NCBI GenBank assembly: GCA_035560235.1
Contig: DATMAG010000085.1
Location: forward strand, 1 to 45,314
DNA from: DASRDU01 sp035560235
GTDB lineage: Bacteria; Acidobacteriota; Blastocatellia; RBC074
DNA: 45,314 nt
Direction: 5' to 3'
Both the position numbers and the translations under genes were made by a program. Under the pieces are notes generated by a model. That model was not told where the DNA came from, did not search any database, and was given only the letters and a program-made list of their open reading frames with translations. This document shows positions 1-11,219 of this stretch, piece after piece. Each line of letters begins with the position of its first letter. Position 1 is the first letter of the stretch.

Positions 1-52
1 CTCGCGCCGTGGAGTGTCACGTTGCCTGCTACTGTCGCCGCTGGCGCTGGCC

Positions 53-206
53 GATGCCACGCGCCTTGTCCCGTCGAGGTTCACGCTGGCCGCTCCTCAA
101 GCCAGAAGCGTGAACCTTCACGGGACAAGCCCGTGGCATCCCGGAAAGGTGGGCGCTGGTGTAGCGACGAGCGTGAACCTCCGCGGGACAAGGCGCGTGG
201 CTTCCT
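53..206. repeat. REP-like repeat cluster, three copies in two orientations
   Basis: Three related units of about 35 nt share the core GTGAACCTYCRCGGGACAAG followed by a CGTGGC-type end. One is on the minus strand (about 53-89) and two are on the plus strand (about 101-143 and 167-206). Copies in opposite orientation could pair into a large hairpin. The cluster lies just past the stop codon of the TonB-dependent receptor, the usual position for REP-like extragenic palindromes. I see no convincing gene in 1-247. Whether the repeat is genome-wide cannot be seen here. Confidence 0.5.
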
Positions 207-247
207 CTCAAAGCTTTCCGCAACGGAGAAAAGAAAAACCTGCGGAA

Positions 248-3200
248 TCAGAATTCAAACCGCAGCCCCACCCGCAGCGTGCGCGGTCTGAAAACACGCG
301 CCGGTGTCAGGAAACTGCCGAGGCTCGACGGAACATAATCCACGAATTCAGCCCCGAAGGCGTAAACGGTTGAATTGGACGGATTGAAGACCTCGATCTG
401 CGGAGTCAGTTCTCTGCGTTCACCCAGCCTGAACCGGCGCGACAGCCTCAGGCTGAGCTGCCACTGCGCCGGGCCGCGCCCGGCATTTCGCCCTAGATTG
501 CCGCTCGTGCCGATGGTCGGCAGCGAAAAGGCGCTGACCAGTGAAGGATCAAGTGGCTGTCCGGGCCTGCGCCAGCGAATTTTATCGGTTGTGCCAGTGA
601 AGTTCGGACGGTCATTATTGACATCATCGAGATTGCGATCATTTCCGTTGATGCCCGGCGTGAACGGGCGCGCAGAACTGATCGTGAAGATCCCGGCGAC
701 ACTGATCCGACCAGGCATCACCGGACACTGATACGTGCCCGACACCGCCAGCCGATGACGCGCATCAAGCAGACTGAGCGCGCGTTCACGCCGGAAATCA
801 CCCGCGACCAGCGGCGACGAGGTATTCACCACGCCGTCGTCAATCAGCTTGCTGAGCGTATAAACGGCGCGAATGAACGCTCGCGAAGCGAACCGGCGCT
901 GCAGTTCAAAGCTGACTCCGTGATAGAAGCTGTTGCCCCGCGATTCGAGCAGTTCGATCTGAGTCAGTTGCGGGTCGGGACGAAAGTTGCGTACTGCGGC
1001 GAGCGCCGCTTTGATACCGCTTGAGGCATTGCTGGTCGAAGGGTTGTTGAGGCCGAAAATAACGACTGTCTTTCCGTTCTCTTTGCGAGTTTCCGACGGA
1101 GTTGTGCTCAGGCTGAAGCGTACAATGTCAGCATTGCCCGTGCTGGTGATCGGGCGCTGTCTGGTCACCGGATCAACCGCATTGTTGAAATCACGCGAGG
1201 TCAGATACTCGGCCCAGTCCCTGAATCCTGCTGGCAGGCGCGGAGCATTGGCGTTCGATTCACGCCACAGATGCAGCCCGCGCGAGAACACGTAATTGAC
1301 CTCGACCGTGAACCCTTTGCCGATTTCGCGCTCAATCCCGACCGCTGCCTGATAGCTTTCAGGAATGCGTATCTTCCAGCTCAGTTTGCGAATGAATTCA
1401 GCCTCGCGCACGCCGAACTGACTGACGCGCGGATCGGATGCGCTGAGCGTCTGCGGAAACTGAAGCTGCGCCAGCAGTGGCTTCGCAATCTCGTTATCTG
1501 TATCAACCAGAATTTTGTTCGAGGTCAGCACGAAATCATCGAGCGTGCGCAGGAGGGCGCGGTTATAAAAAATCCCGTAACCGGCGCGCACCACTGTTTT
1601 CGCACTTCCGAACGGATCCCACACGAGCGCGAGCCGCGGGCTGAAATTGTTCCGGTCGCGCAGAATCGTTTCATTATCCCAGCGCAGTCCGAAGCTGAAG
1701 GTGAAGTTCGGCCTGATTCGCCAGTCATTCTGCACAAACAGGCCAGCATAGGTGTTTCGCAGTTCCGATGCCGTGCTGAAGCGGTGCTGATAGCGCGACG
1801 GCCTGTTCGCCAGAAAGTCAGCGGGTGAAGCGAACCTGAACGTCCCCGTGACATCAGCCAGATCAATGAAGCTTGAACGAATTGCCTGAAGATCAGTGCC
1901 TGCGCGCAGCGTGTGCCGACCCGCCACAAATGACAGAGTATTCTGAAACTGCCAGCGCGTTTCGCGACGATCAGTGCCGCTCGCATTGCTTGAGCCTGCC
2001 AGCAGGTTTCCGGCTCGTGTGAGCGGGTTCGCGCTGGCATTGCCGATGACATCGCGCGGGTCATCAATCTCAATCAGCACTACCGGATTCTGATTGAGCG
2101 GTCCGTCAGCGGGCGTGAGGCGCGAGAACTGAAAACGCGCGACGTTGACGACATTCGGTGAAATCACAAAATTGTCGGCAACCGCAAAAGCTTCGCTGTT
2201 GCGTCCCGTGCGGCGCAGTGTGTCGAGCGTGCGACGGCCTCCGGGAAAACCGCGTTCGTCCCGATTGCGCGCAAGCGCGACGAGCACAAATGCAGTGTGA
2301 CGATTGCCGAGGCTGAAGTCGCTGCGAGTCTGAAAGGTATGCGCAGTCCTCGGCGTCGTCACCTGTACATCGTAAAGCCCGACTGCGGCTCCGCCGTTGA
2401 CAGTCACCGGTTTGCCATTTTTGTCCACCGCGATGCTGCCCAGGTTCGCGCCCGTCGGCAGCGGCAGGACGAAAGCCGGATTGGTCACTGTTGGCACCAG
2501 CGCTGCAATATCGGTCCGGTCGTAGATGTTGTCGTATTCATACGCCGCAAAGAACCAGGCGCGATTGGGAACCAGCGGCCCGCCAAAACTGAGGCCGGGA
2601 TTGTTCTGCTGATATGGCAATCGAAACCCGCGCGCCGGGTCTGAATTGCGAGTCACTGAATTCGCGTTCAGACTCTCATCCCTGAAATAGTAAAAACCCC
2701 GTCCGCGAAACTGATTTGTGCCACTGCGCAGACGCAGGTTGACCCGACCGCCCGAAGCGCGCCCGTACTCGGCTGAAAACTGATTTGAAATGACCTGAAA
2801 CTCATCAACCGCGTCTGTTGTTGGCACAAATCGCTCGCGTGCAGCGCGGTCGTCATTGTTGTCGAGTCCCTCGATGGTCAGATTGTTCGAGAAGGGCGTT
2901 CCACCATTCAGTCCGAAGATGCCCGCTTCTTCCGGCGCGGAACGGAAGCGGTCTTTCGTATCTCCTTCGGCCAGCCCATTCTCGCTGAAGGCCGGAGGCG
3001 AAGCACCCGCAAACAGAACAATCAGATCATAAATGTTGCGACTTTCGGAGGGCAGTTCATCAATCTGACGCCGTGTCAGCGTCCCGCCGATCACCGTCCG
3101 CGCAGTGTCAACCTGAGCCTGCTGATTGCCTGCCTCAACTGTCATCGCGTCAGTGAGTGCAGCCACTTCCAGCCTGAAATTCTGGCGCAGTGTCGTTCCT

Positions 3201-3511
3201 GCAGCGCCGCTGACGGAAACACGAACGCTCCGAAAATTCTTCATTTCAGCCCGCAACTCATATTCGCCGGGCAGGAGCGAAGACAGCCGAAACCTGCCAT
3301 CCTCATTACTGGTCACCGATCTTTCCTGACCGGTGTTCAGATGGCGGGCAGTTACTGTGGCTCCGGTAATCGCCTGCCCGTTTGCATCTGTCACTCTTCC
3401 CTCAATGGTGAAATGATCCAGATCATCTGCGGCAATAATGTGCGAACTTACAAGGAAAAGGCAGGCGAGAAGGGAAAGACAAAGTTTCAGGAGAGACTTT
3501 GAATGTGGCAT
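248..3511 (-). CDS. TonB-dependent receptor, Oar-like, with carboxypeptidase-regulatory domain
   Basis: This 1087-residue outer-membrane protein probably imports a large ligand such as an oligosaccharide or peptide, or interacts with one; the substrate cannot be told. An N-terminal signal peptide (about residues 1-27, ending near AADD) is followed by a CarboxypepD_reg-like beta-sandwich at about 32-115 (FTIEGRVTDANGQAITGATV). A plug-like region lies at about 120-260 (NNLTIEGLDNN, EFQVISNQFSAEYGRASGG), and a long beta-barrel region runs to the C-terminus, which ends in Phe as outer-membrane barrels usually do (RVGLRFEF). The architecture is the large Oar/SusC-like type typical of Acidobacteriota. 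The ATG start gives an intact signal peptide. The gene stands alone and is divergent from the tRNA-Val gene. I see no frameshift or truncation. Confidence 0.9.
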   Translation of the reverse strand: MPHSKSLLKLCLSLLACLFLVSSHIIAADDLDHFTIEGRVTDANGQAITGATVTARHLNTGQERSVTSNEDGRFRLSSLLPGEYELRAEMKNFRSVRVSVSGAAGTTLRQNFRLEVAALTDAMTVEAGNQQAQVDTARTVIGGTLTRRQIDELPSESRNIYDLIVLFAGASPPAFSENGLAEGDTKDRFRSAPEEAGIFGLNGGTPFSNNLTIEGLDNNDDRAARERFVPTTDAVDEFQVISNQFSAEYGRASGGRVNLRLRSGTNQFRGRGFYYFRDESLNANSVTRNSDPARGFRLPYQQNNPGLSFGGPLVPNRAWFFAAYEYDNIYDRTDIAALVPTVTNPAFVLPLPTGANLGSIAVDKNGKPVTVNGGAAVGLYDVQVTTPRTAHTFQTRSDFSLGNRHTAFVLVALARNRDERGFPGGRRTLDTLRRTGRNSEAFAVADNFVISPNVVNVARFQFSRLTPADGPLNQNPVVLIEIDDPRDVIGNASANPLTRAGNLLAGSSNASGTDRRETRWQFQNTLSFVAGRHTLRAGTDLQAIRSSFIDLADVTGTFRFASPADFLANRPSRYQHRFSTASELRNTYAGLFVQNDWRIRPNFTFSFGLRWDNETILRDRNNFSPRLALVWDPFGSAKTVVRAGYGIFYNRALLRTLDDFVLTSNKILVDTDNEIAKPLLAQLQFPQTLSASDPRVSQFGVREAEFIRKLSWKIRIPESYQAAVGIEREIGKGFTVEVNYVFSRGLHLWRESNANAPRLPAGFRDWAEYLTSRDFNNAVDPVTRQRPITSTGNADIVRFSLSTTPSETRKENGKTVVIFGLNNPSTSNASSGIKAALAAVRNFRPDPQLTQIELLESRGNSFYHGVSFELQRRFASRAFIRAVYTLSKLIDDGVVNTSSPLVAGDFRRERALSLLDARHRLAVSGTYQCPVMPGRISVAGIFTISSARPFTPGINGNDRNLDDVNNDRPNFTGTTDKIRWRRPGQPLDPSLVSAFSLPTIGTSGNLGRNAGRGPAQWQLSLRLSRRFRLGERRELTPQIEVFNPSNSTVYAFGAEFVDYVPSSLGSFLTPARVFRPRTLRVGLRFEF

Positions 3512-3685
3512 ATTGACACCTCCGGGCTAAGGATTTTTATGCCGGCTGTTTGATCTGGTGACTGGCTGCAGACTTCATCTATGTCACGGTGAAGAGAGTG
3601 AAGCCTGCATTTCAGGCCGGCTGAGCGACCTGATGGGGAAGACACTAATGGCAAATAACTTCTGCGGGCCGAATGGTGACGTCCG

Positions 3686-3715
3686 TTGACGCAATTATCG
3701 GGGATTTGCTAGTAT
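3686..3715 (+). promoter_or_regulatory. Sigma70-type promoter for tRNA-Val
   Basis: TTGACG at 3686-3691 and TAGTAT at 3710-3715 are separated by 18 nt, and a TG one base before the -10 hexamer makes it extended. The predicted start of transcription near 3722 is about 32 nt upstream of the tRNA. The 3512-3753 gap holds nothing else I can identify. Confidence 0.6.
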
Positions 3716-3753
3716 CGGCATCGCTTCAGCGATCTTGTCCAGGCTGGTTTTAT

Positions 3754-3825
<72 letters not shown>

Positions 3826-3856
3826 TTTCACAAGCTTTCCAGACTGAATCACGAGC

Positions 3857-3892
3857 AGGCCGTTTCAGGAATCTTTCCGGAACGGCCTTTTT
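3857..3892 (+). terminator. Rho-independent terminator of tRNA-Val
   Basis: AGGCCGTT (3857-3864) pairs with AACGGCCT (3881-3888) and is followed at once by a T run. It lies about 30 nt after the tRNA. A second small hairpin (CTCACT/AGTGAG, 3933-3948, then CTTTT) follows before the next gene. Confidence 0.75.
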
Positions 3893-3977
3893 CATCGGCC
3901 ATCAAAACTGTTCAGGGCTTTTGCCAGCAGCCCTCACTTTATAGTGAGCTTTTCGGCAAAACGTTTCACACTTATTT

Positions 3978-4631
3978 ATGGGCATTCCTGAAATTGTGGC
4001 ATTCCATCAACCTGAGTCCCTGCTGCCTGACACAAACTTCAGCGGACCTTTCTGGTCTCCGGCCCGGCGACTGGAAATGAAATATAACTGGCGAGGAGAG
4101 GCTGCACCAGCAGAACTGAAAACCGTTGTGATGGCTGCCTGGAGCGATGACTATCTTTGTTTCGGCTTCGAGTGCAGTTTTGCGGAACTCGACATGAATG
4201 ATCCGGCTGCTGAGGGATTTGATCTGCAGAAGGAATGCTACGCCCTCTGGGAGCGCGACGTCTGTGAAGCCTTCGTGCGCTCTCCTCTGGAAAATGATTA
4301 CAGAATTTACAGGGAATTCGAGGCAGCCCCGAATGGCCAGTGGTGTGATCTGAAGATTGACTGGATAAGAATGCTGAGAGACTGGGAGTGGCGCAGTGGA
4401 ATACTGGTCTCGCCGGAAATCAGCCGGCCTGAAAAAGTCTTCCGGATAACAATGGCCATTCCGTTCGATGCCTTCGGCGTCAGGCCGAAGAGTGGAGACA
4501 CGTGGCAGGCAAATCTTTTCCGAGTAAGTCGTCTCAACACCCAGCGACAGTATCTGACACTGTCACCAACTATGACAGAGAGGCCAAACTTTCACGTCCC
4601 TGAACGCTTCGTGAATCTGATCTTCAGATAA
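3978..4631 (+). CDS. Carbohydrate-binding family 9-like (CBM9/DOMON-type) protein
   Basis: This 217-residue protein resembles free-standing CBM9-like proteins of Acidobacteriota and Bacteroidota. The recognisable parts are the W-x-x-D-Y-L-x-F-x-F strand at residues 55-65, the segment FEAAPNGQWCDLKIDW in the middle, and the late strand DTWQANLFRVSR near residue 175. In the family this is a beta-sandwich that binds sugar ends or haem-like ligands. No signal peptide is visible, so an export route is unclear and the real role is unknown. The ATG start has no strong ribosome-binding site. The gene stands alone, convergent with the rRNA operon, and shares its terminator. Confidence 0.75.
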   Translation: MGIPEIVAFHQPESLLPDTNFSGPFWSPARRLEMKYNWRGEAAPAELKTVVMAAWSDDYLCFGFECSFAELDMNDPAAEGFDLQKECYALWERDVCEAFVRSPLENDYRIYREFEAAPNGQWCDLKIDWIRMLRDWEWRSGILVSPEISRPEKVFRITMAIPFDAFGVRPKSGDTWQANLFRVSRLNTQRQYLTLSPTMTERPNFHVPERFVNLIFR

Positions 4632-4670
4632 GGGGACGCCTGCAGAGAACCGCGGCTGACAGAAAGTGAA

Positions 4671-4704
4671 AAGGCCATCACGATTCAGTTATCGTGATGG
4701 CCTT
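4671..4704. terminator. Bidirectional rho-independent terminator (CBM9 gene and rRNA operon)
   Basis: A perfect 14-bp stem (AAGGCCATCACGAT / ATCGTGATGGCCTT) with a 6-nt loop lies between two convergent transcription units. T-rich sequence follows it on the plus strand (GAATATTTTATT), and TTTTC follows on the minus strand. It therefore ends both the CBM9-like gene and the 5S end of the rRNA operon. Confidence 0.85.
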
Positions 4705-4714
4705 GAATATTTTA

Positions 4715-4832
4715 TTCCGGCGGCTACCTACTCTCCCACGCAGTTACCCGCGCAGTACCATCGGCTCCAGAGGGCTTAACTGCCGTGTTCGGGATGGGAA
4801 CGGGTGTATCCCCTCCGACATAACCACCGGAA
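4715..4832 (-). rRNA. rrf: 5S rRNA
   Basis: The reverse strand reads as a full 5S rRNA. The terminal helix TCCGGTGG / CCGCCGGA closes the molecule, and the conserved CCCATCCCGAACACGG and GGGAGAGTAGGT segments are present. The length of about 117 nt is normal. Ends are estimated from the terminal helix. It is the last gene of the operon. Confidence 0.95.
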
Positions 4833-4985
4833 AACCTGAAGTGCAGGGCTGATCTGATCAGTCCTGCAAGAATTGAATAAATAATCTGAAGGCAAGCTGC
4901 TGCACTTGCACTCAACCTGCGCTGAGCAAATTTTATGGTCAAGCCAGTGGGCTGATTAGTACTGGTCAACTCAACACATTACTGT

Positions 4986-5026
<41 letters not shown>

Positions 5027-5043
5027 CCTCATAGGGAGCACTC

Positions 5044-5094
<51 letters not shown>

Positions 5095-5144
5095 GCTTAG
5101 CTACCCAGCGGTGCCACTGGCGTGACAACTGGTACACTAGAGGC

Positions 5145-5194
<50 letters not shown>

Positions 5195-5195
5195 G

Positions 5196-5337
<142 letters not shown>

Positions 5338-5358
5338 TCGTCGATGTGAACTCTTGGA

Positions 5359-5404
<46 letters not shown>

Positions 5405-5425
5405 CGGCCCTTCCATACAGAACCG

Positions 5426-5503
<78 letters not shown>

Positions 5504-5504
5504 G

Positions 5505-5553
<49 letters not shown>

Positions 5554-5554
5554 T

Positions 5555-5595
<41 letters not shown>

Positions 5596-5619
5596 GGTCC
5601 CTCCACCGGATTCACGGCA

Positions 5620-5659
<40 letters not shown>

Positions 5660-5678
5660 GCTGGCTCCCCGAAGCCCG

Positions 5679-5738
<60 letters not shown>

Positions 5739-5743
5739 GGTTG

Positions 5744-5906
<163 letters not shown>

Positions 5907-6653
5907 CATTTATGTTTCACTCAAATCATCTTTTGACTCAAGCGCGAACTCAGGAATAACTTCCTCAGCTCCTCCATTTCGCAATGGAGATCGGACTATA
6001 TCATCATCGCTTGAAGGCAATGCCTGGCGTGTAGTCTCTGGGGATTCGATCAACGAGGCAAGGATTTCTGTATGAGAATAGCGACGTTTGCCGCCATCAT
6101 TCATTTCATTGCGTATTTCGAGTATTTCGCGGATACCATCTGGCGTCAGATGTGCGCCTTTTTGCATGAGCGCTACGATCTGCCTGAACTTGAAAAAGTC
6201 TCTTTTCTTCTTGGCCGATAAAAAACTGAACCTCTCAAAGAAAGGTATCACGTTCTCTACGACAGCGTTGAGATTTGTTACTTCATAATACCAGACGCCA
6301 TCTGATCGACCTCGAAGAGTGCCACAGCCCAAGTATCGCTTGAAGAGAGCGAGGATGACTCGATCTTTCTGCGAAACGTTGAAGCTCACGGAAACTTTCC
6401 AGGGAATCTGGCAGCCAGGTCGAGGTCGAAAGGAGATATTGAAGCTCCCTTCACCATCGGTAAAACCTGCCAGATAATAGCCGATTTCCGGTGATACTCG
6501 CGCAATCCTTGCATCCATAATCGTCTTTCCTGCTGATTGTCCGCACCGAACGCATTGTCACTGCCTCAATGATTGAGGAAAGTAGCGTCGGATACTAACC
6601 GGATGTTCCAGCATATAGCCAGGTTTATTTACGTAACTACAATGGTCCATTTC
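5907..6653 (-). mobile_element. Group I intron in 23S rRNA helix 69 (position L1917)
   Basis: The 747-nt insertion shows the group I signature directly. The 5' exon end GTAACTAT pairs with an internal guide GTAGTTAC (6640-6633) over 8 bp, with the required U-G wobble at the splice site. The last intron base is G. Core elements are visible: an AATCAGCAGGAAA block before the reading frame, and P7 formed by GACTA (6036-6032) and TAGTC (5998-5994). A P8-like AGGC/GCCT lies between the P7 strands. P9 (5989-5972) is a perfect 7-bp stem capped by a GCGA tetraloop. The site matches the Cbu.L1917 site known from the Coxiella 23S gene. Self-splicing is inferred, not shown. Confidence 0.92.
5910..6518 (-). 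CDS. LAGLIDADG homing endonuclease encoded by the 23S intron
   Basis: The 202-residue protein has one LAGLIDADG motif, YLAGFTDGEGSF at residues 15-26, with the acidic residue E23 at the catalytic position. It should act as a homodimer of the I-CreI type and cut intron-less 23S alleles to drive intron homing. Basic and aromatic residues at about 60-120 (GVWYYEVTN, FLSAKKKRDFFKF) fit the fold. The start ATG lies just after the intron's P4-P6 region. The stop TAA ends 3 nt before the 3' splice site. The last 45 or so codons therefore also encode P7, P8 and P9 of the ribozyme. Residues after about 155 (SSDDDIVRSP onward) probably exist because of this overlap rather than for endonuclease function. 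Confidence 0.9.
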   Translation of the reverse strand: MDARIARVSPEIGYYLAGFTDGEGSFNISFRPRPGCQIPWKVSVSFNVSQKDRVILALFKRYLGCGTLRGRSDGVWYYEVTNLNAVVENVIPFFERFSFLSAKKKRDFFKFRQIVALMQKGAHLTPDGIREILEIRNEMNDGGKRRYSHTEILASLIESPETTRQALPSSDDDIVRSPLRNGGAEEVIPEFALESKDDLSET

Positions 6654-6689
<36 letters not shown>

Positions 6690-6712
6690 GAGCTTCGCCT
6701 TGCGGCTAACCC

Positions 6713-6764
<52 letters not shown>

Positions 6765-6765
6765 G

Positions 6766-6825
<60 letters not shown>

Positions 6826-6836
6826 CCTCTTGCGAG

Positions 6837-6954
<118 letters not shown>

Positions 6955-6965
6955 CCAGATTGGAG

Positions 6966-6996
<31 letters not shown>

Positions 6997-7143
6997 GGCA
7001 GCTTTCAGGCCCATATAGGGCCCCGGCTTCCTGCCTTGGCCTTGTGACGGACGGATTTGCCTGTCCGTCGGCCTATACGCAGGTCGAACTGGTAAGCCAT
7101 CACCAGTCCTGCCTATCCTGATGCGTCCCCCCATGGCATCTGG

Positions 7144-7177
<34 letters not shown>

Positions 7178-7404
7178 GCTACGGCGTTCGCCCTCGCCTT
7201 AGGAACCGACTAACCCTGAGCGGATTAACCTGGCTCAGGAAACCTTAGGTTTACGGTGCGCATGGTTCTCACATGCGTTATCGCTACTTATTCCGACAAA
7301 GTCTTTTCCGATCGCTCCAACAGCTCTTACGATGCTGCTTCACAGCTACGGAATGCTCTCCTACCACGCTCTTGCGAGCGTCCAAAGCTTCGGTATCAGA
7401 TTTA

Positions 7405-7528
<124 letters not shown>

Positions 7529-7637
7529 CCTGAATTTGGGGACCTTAGCCGTTGGTCTGGGCTCTTTCCCTTTTGACAACGGATCTTAGCACTCGCTGTC
7601 TGACTCCCGGACTTGACTCACCGGCATTCGGAGTTTG

Positions 7638-7710
<73 letters not shown>

Positions 7711-7728
7711 TCCCTAAAGATATTTCGG

Positions 7729-7823
<95 letters not shown>

Positions 7824-7833
7824 AGTGTTACCT

Positions 7834-7918
<85 letters not shown>

Positions 7919-7936
7919 GCGGCTGCGCCGGAAGAC

Positions 7937-7969
<33 letters not shown>

Positions 7970-7970
7970 A

Positions 7971-8041
<71 letters not shown>

Positions 8042-8317
8042 GTTTCACTCCGCTTACAGCGGTTCTTTTCGCCTTTCCCTCACGGTACTGGTTCACTATC
8101 GGTCGCGTGTGAGTATTTAGCCTTAGGAGATGGTCCTCCCGGATTCATGCAGGATTCCTCGTGTCCCGCATTACTCGGGTGCCGAACGGAAGTCTGAGAG
8201 GTTTTCGCATACACGCCTGTAACGTTCTCTGGAGCGCCTTTCCATGCGACTTCTGCTAACCTTCAGATTGATAACTCCCATATGTCCGGTCCCACAACCC
8301 CGGAGAGCAAGCTCTCC

Positions 8318-8351
<34 letters not shown>

Positions 8352-8517
8352 TACGGAATCACTGACTTGTTTTCTTTTCCTTCAGGTACTGAGATGGTTC
8401 ACTTCCCTGAGTTCGCTCTGCCCAACCTATTTGATTCAGTTGGGAGTGACTGATTAAATCAGCCGGGTTCCCCCATTCGGAAATCAACGGGTCAATGGTT
8501 GCTTGCACCTCACCGTT

Positions 8518-8903
<386 letters not shown>

Positions 8904-8976
8904 TGGAGGTGAGGGGAGTCGAACCCCTGACCCCATGGTTGCAAACCATGTGCTCTGCCAACTGAGCTACACCCCC
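8904..8976 (-). tRNA. tRNA-Ala(TGC)
   Basis: Acceptor GGGGGTG pairs with CACCTCC (one G-U pair). The anticodon loop TTTGCAA between CATGG-type stems gives anticodon TGC, and the T loop is GTTCGACTC. CCA is not encoded. It lies in the 16S-23S spacer, as in most bacterial rRNA operons. Confidence 0.96.
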
Positions 8977-9011
8977 ATTCTCAATCAGAATCCCTGTTGC
9001 AGGATTCAAGC

Positions 9012-9088
<77 letters not shown>

Positions 9089-9342
9089 TTGCTGCCTTTA
9101 CCGCAAAGTAAAGCCACTTGCTTCCTCCGTCAAGTGGCTTTACTGGTTTAGCTAAACTGCTTGTAGCTAGTCGGCAATCAGCAGAATCTGCCATTTGCCA
9201 AAGAACTTATCCGTTCGCTCCCAGTCGTTCGAAGCGATATCTCAAAATCAGGCAGGCGCAAACGTCGAAACCGGGAATCCAGAGAGGTCCTGGAAGTCGA
9301 GAGTCAGCTTACTGTAGCCATCTACAGTAGTCGTGACTGACT

Positions 9343-10885
<1,543 letters not shown>

Positions 10886-11044
10886 TGAATCGTTCGGATG
10901 TTCGAACGACCTTCAAATCTATGGTCTTCCAAGACAAGATTCTCAAGGTCTCGACGTATTACGCTCTACCTGATTTTCAAATATCGCTTTCGAAGTCCTG
11001 ATTGATTGGTTTCGAAGGTTTGCCTCGTGAACAGGCAAAAGGGG

Positions 11045-11072
11045 ATTATATACAGGGCGCCGTTTCTGTCAA
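11045..11072 (-). promoter_or_regulatory. Consensus sigma70 promoter of the rRNA operon
   Basis: TTGACA (11072-11067) and TATAAT (11050-11045), both perfect, are 16 nt apart on the minus strand. T-rich DNA (11078-11084 and 11098-11104) lies upstream and could act as an UP element. The leader (10880-11044) contains a TTTGCCT/AGGCAAA hairpin and no gene. Transcription runs through 16S to 5S. Confidence 0.88.
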
Positions 11073-11219
11073 CCGCTTTTTTTCGGCAATCCGCAGATTT
11101 TTTGTTCTTAATCTCTGCAGGCTGAAAACGCGAAAGACAGAAGCGATATTTTATGCACTCTGCCGGGTCCCCGCCTTTGTCTGGGTTTCTGGTGTGGCCA
11201 GCCATGACCAGTTGCTGAA

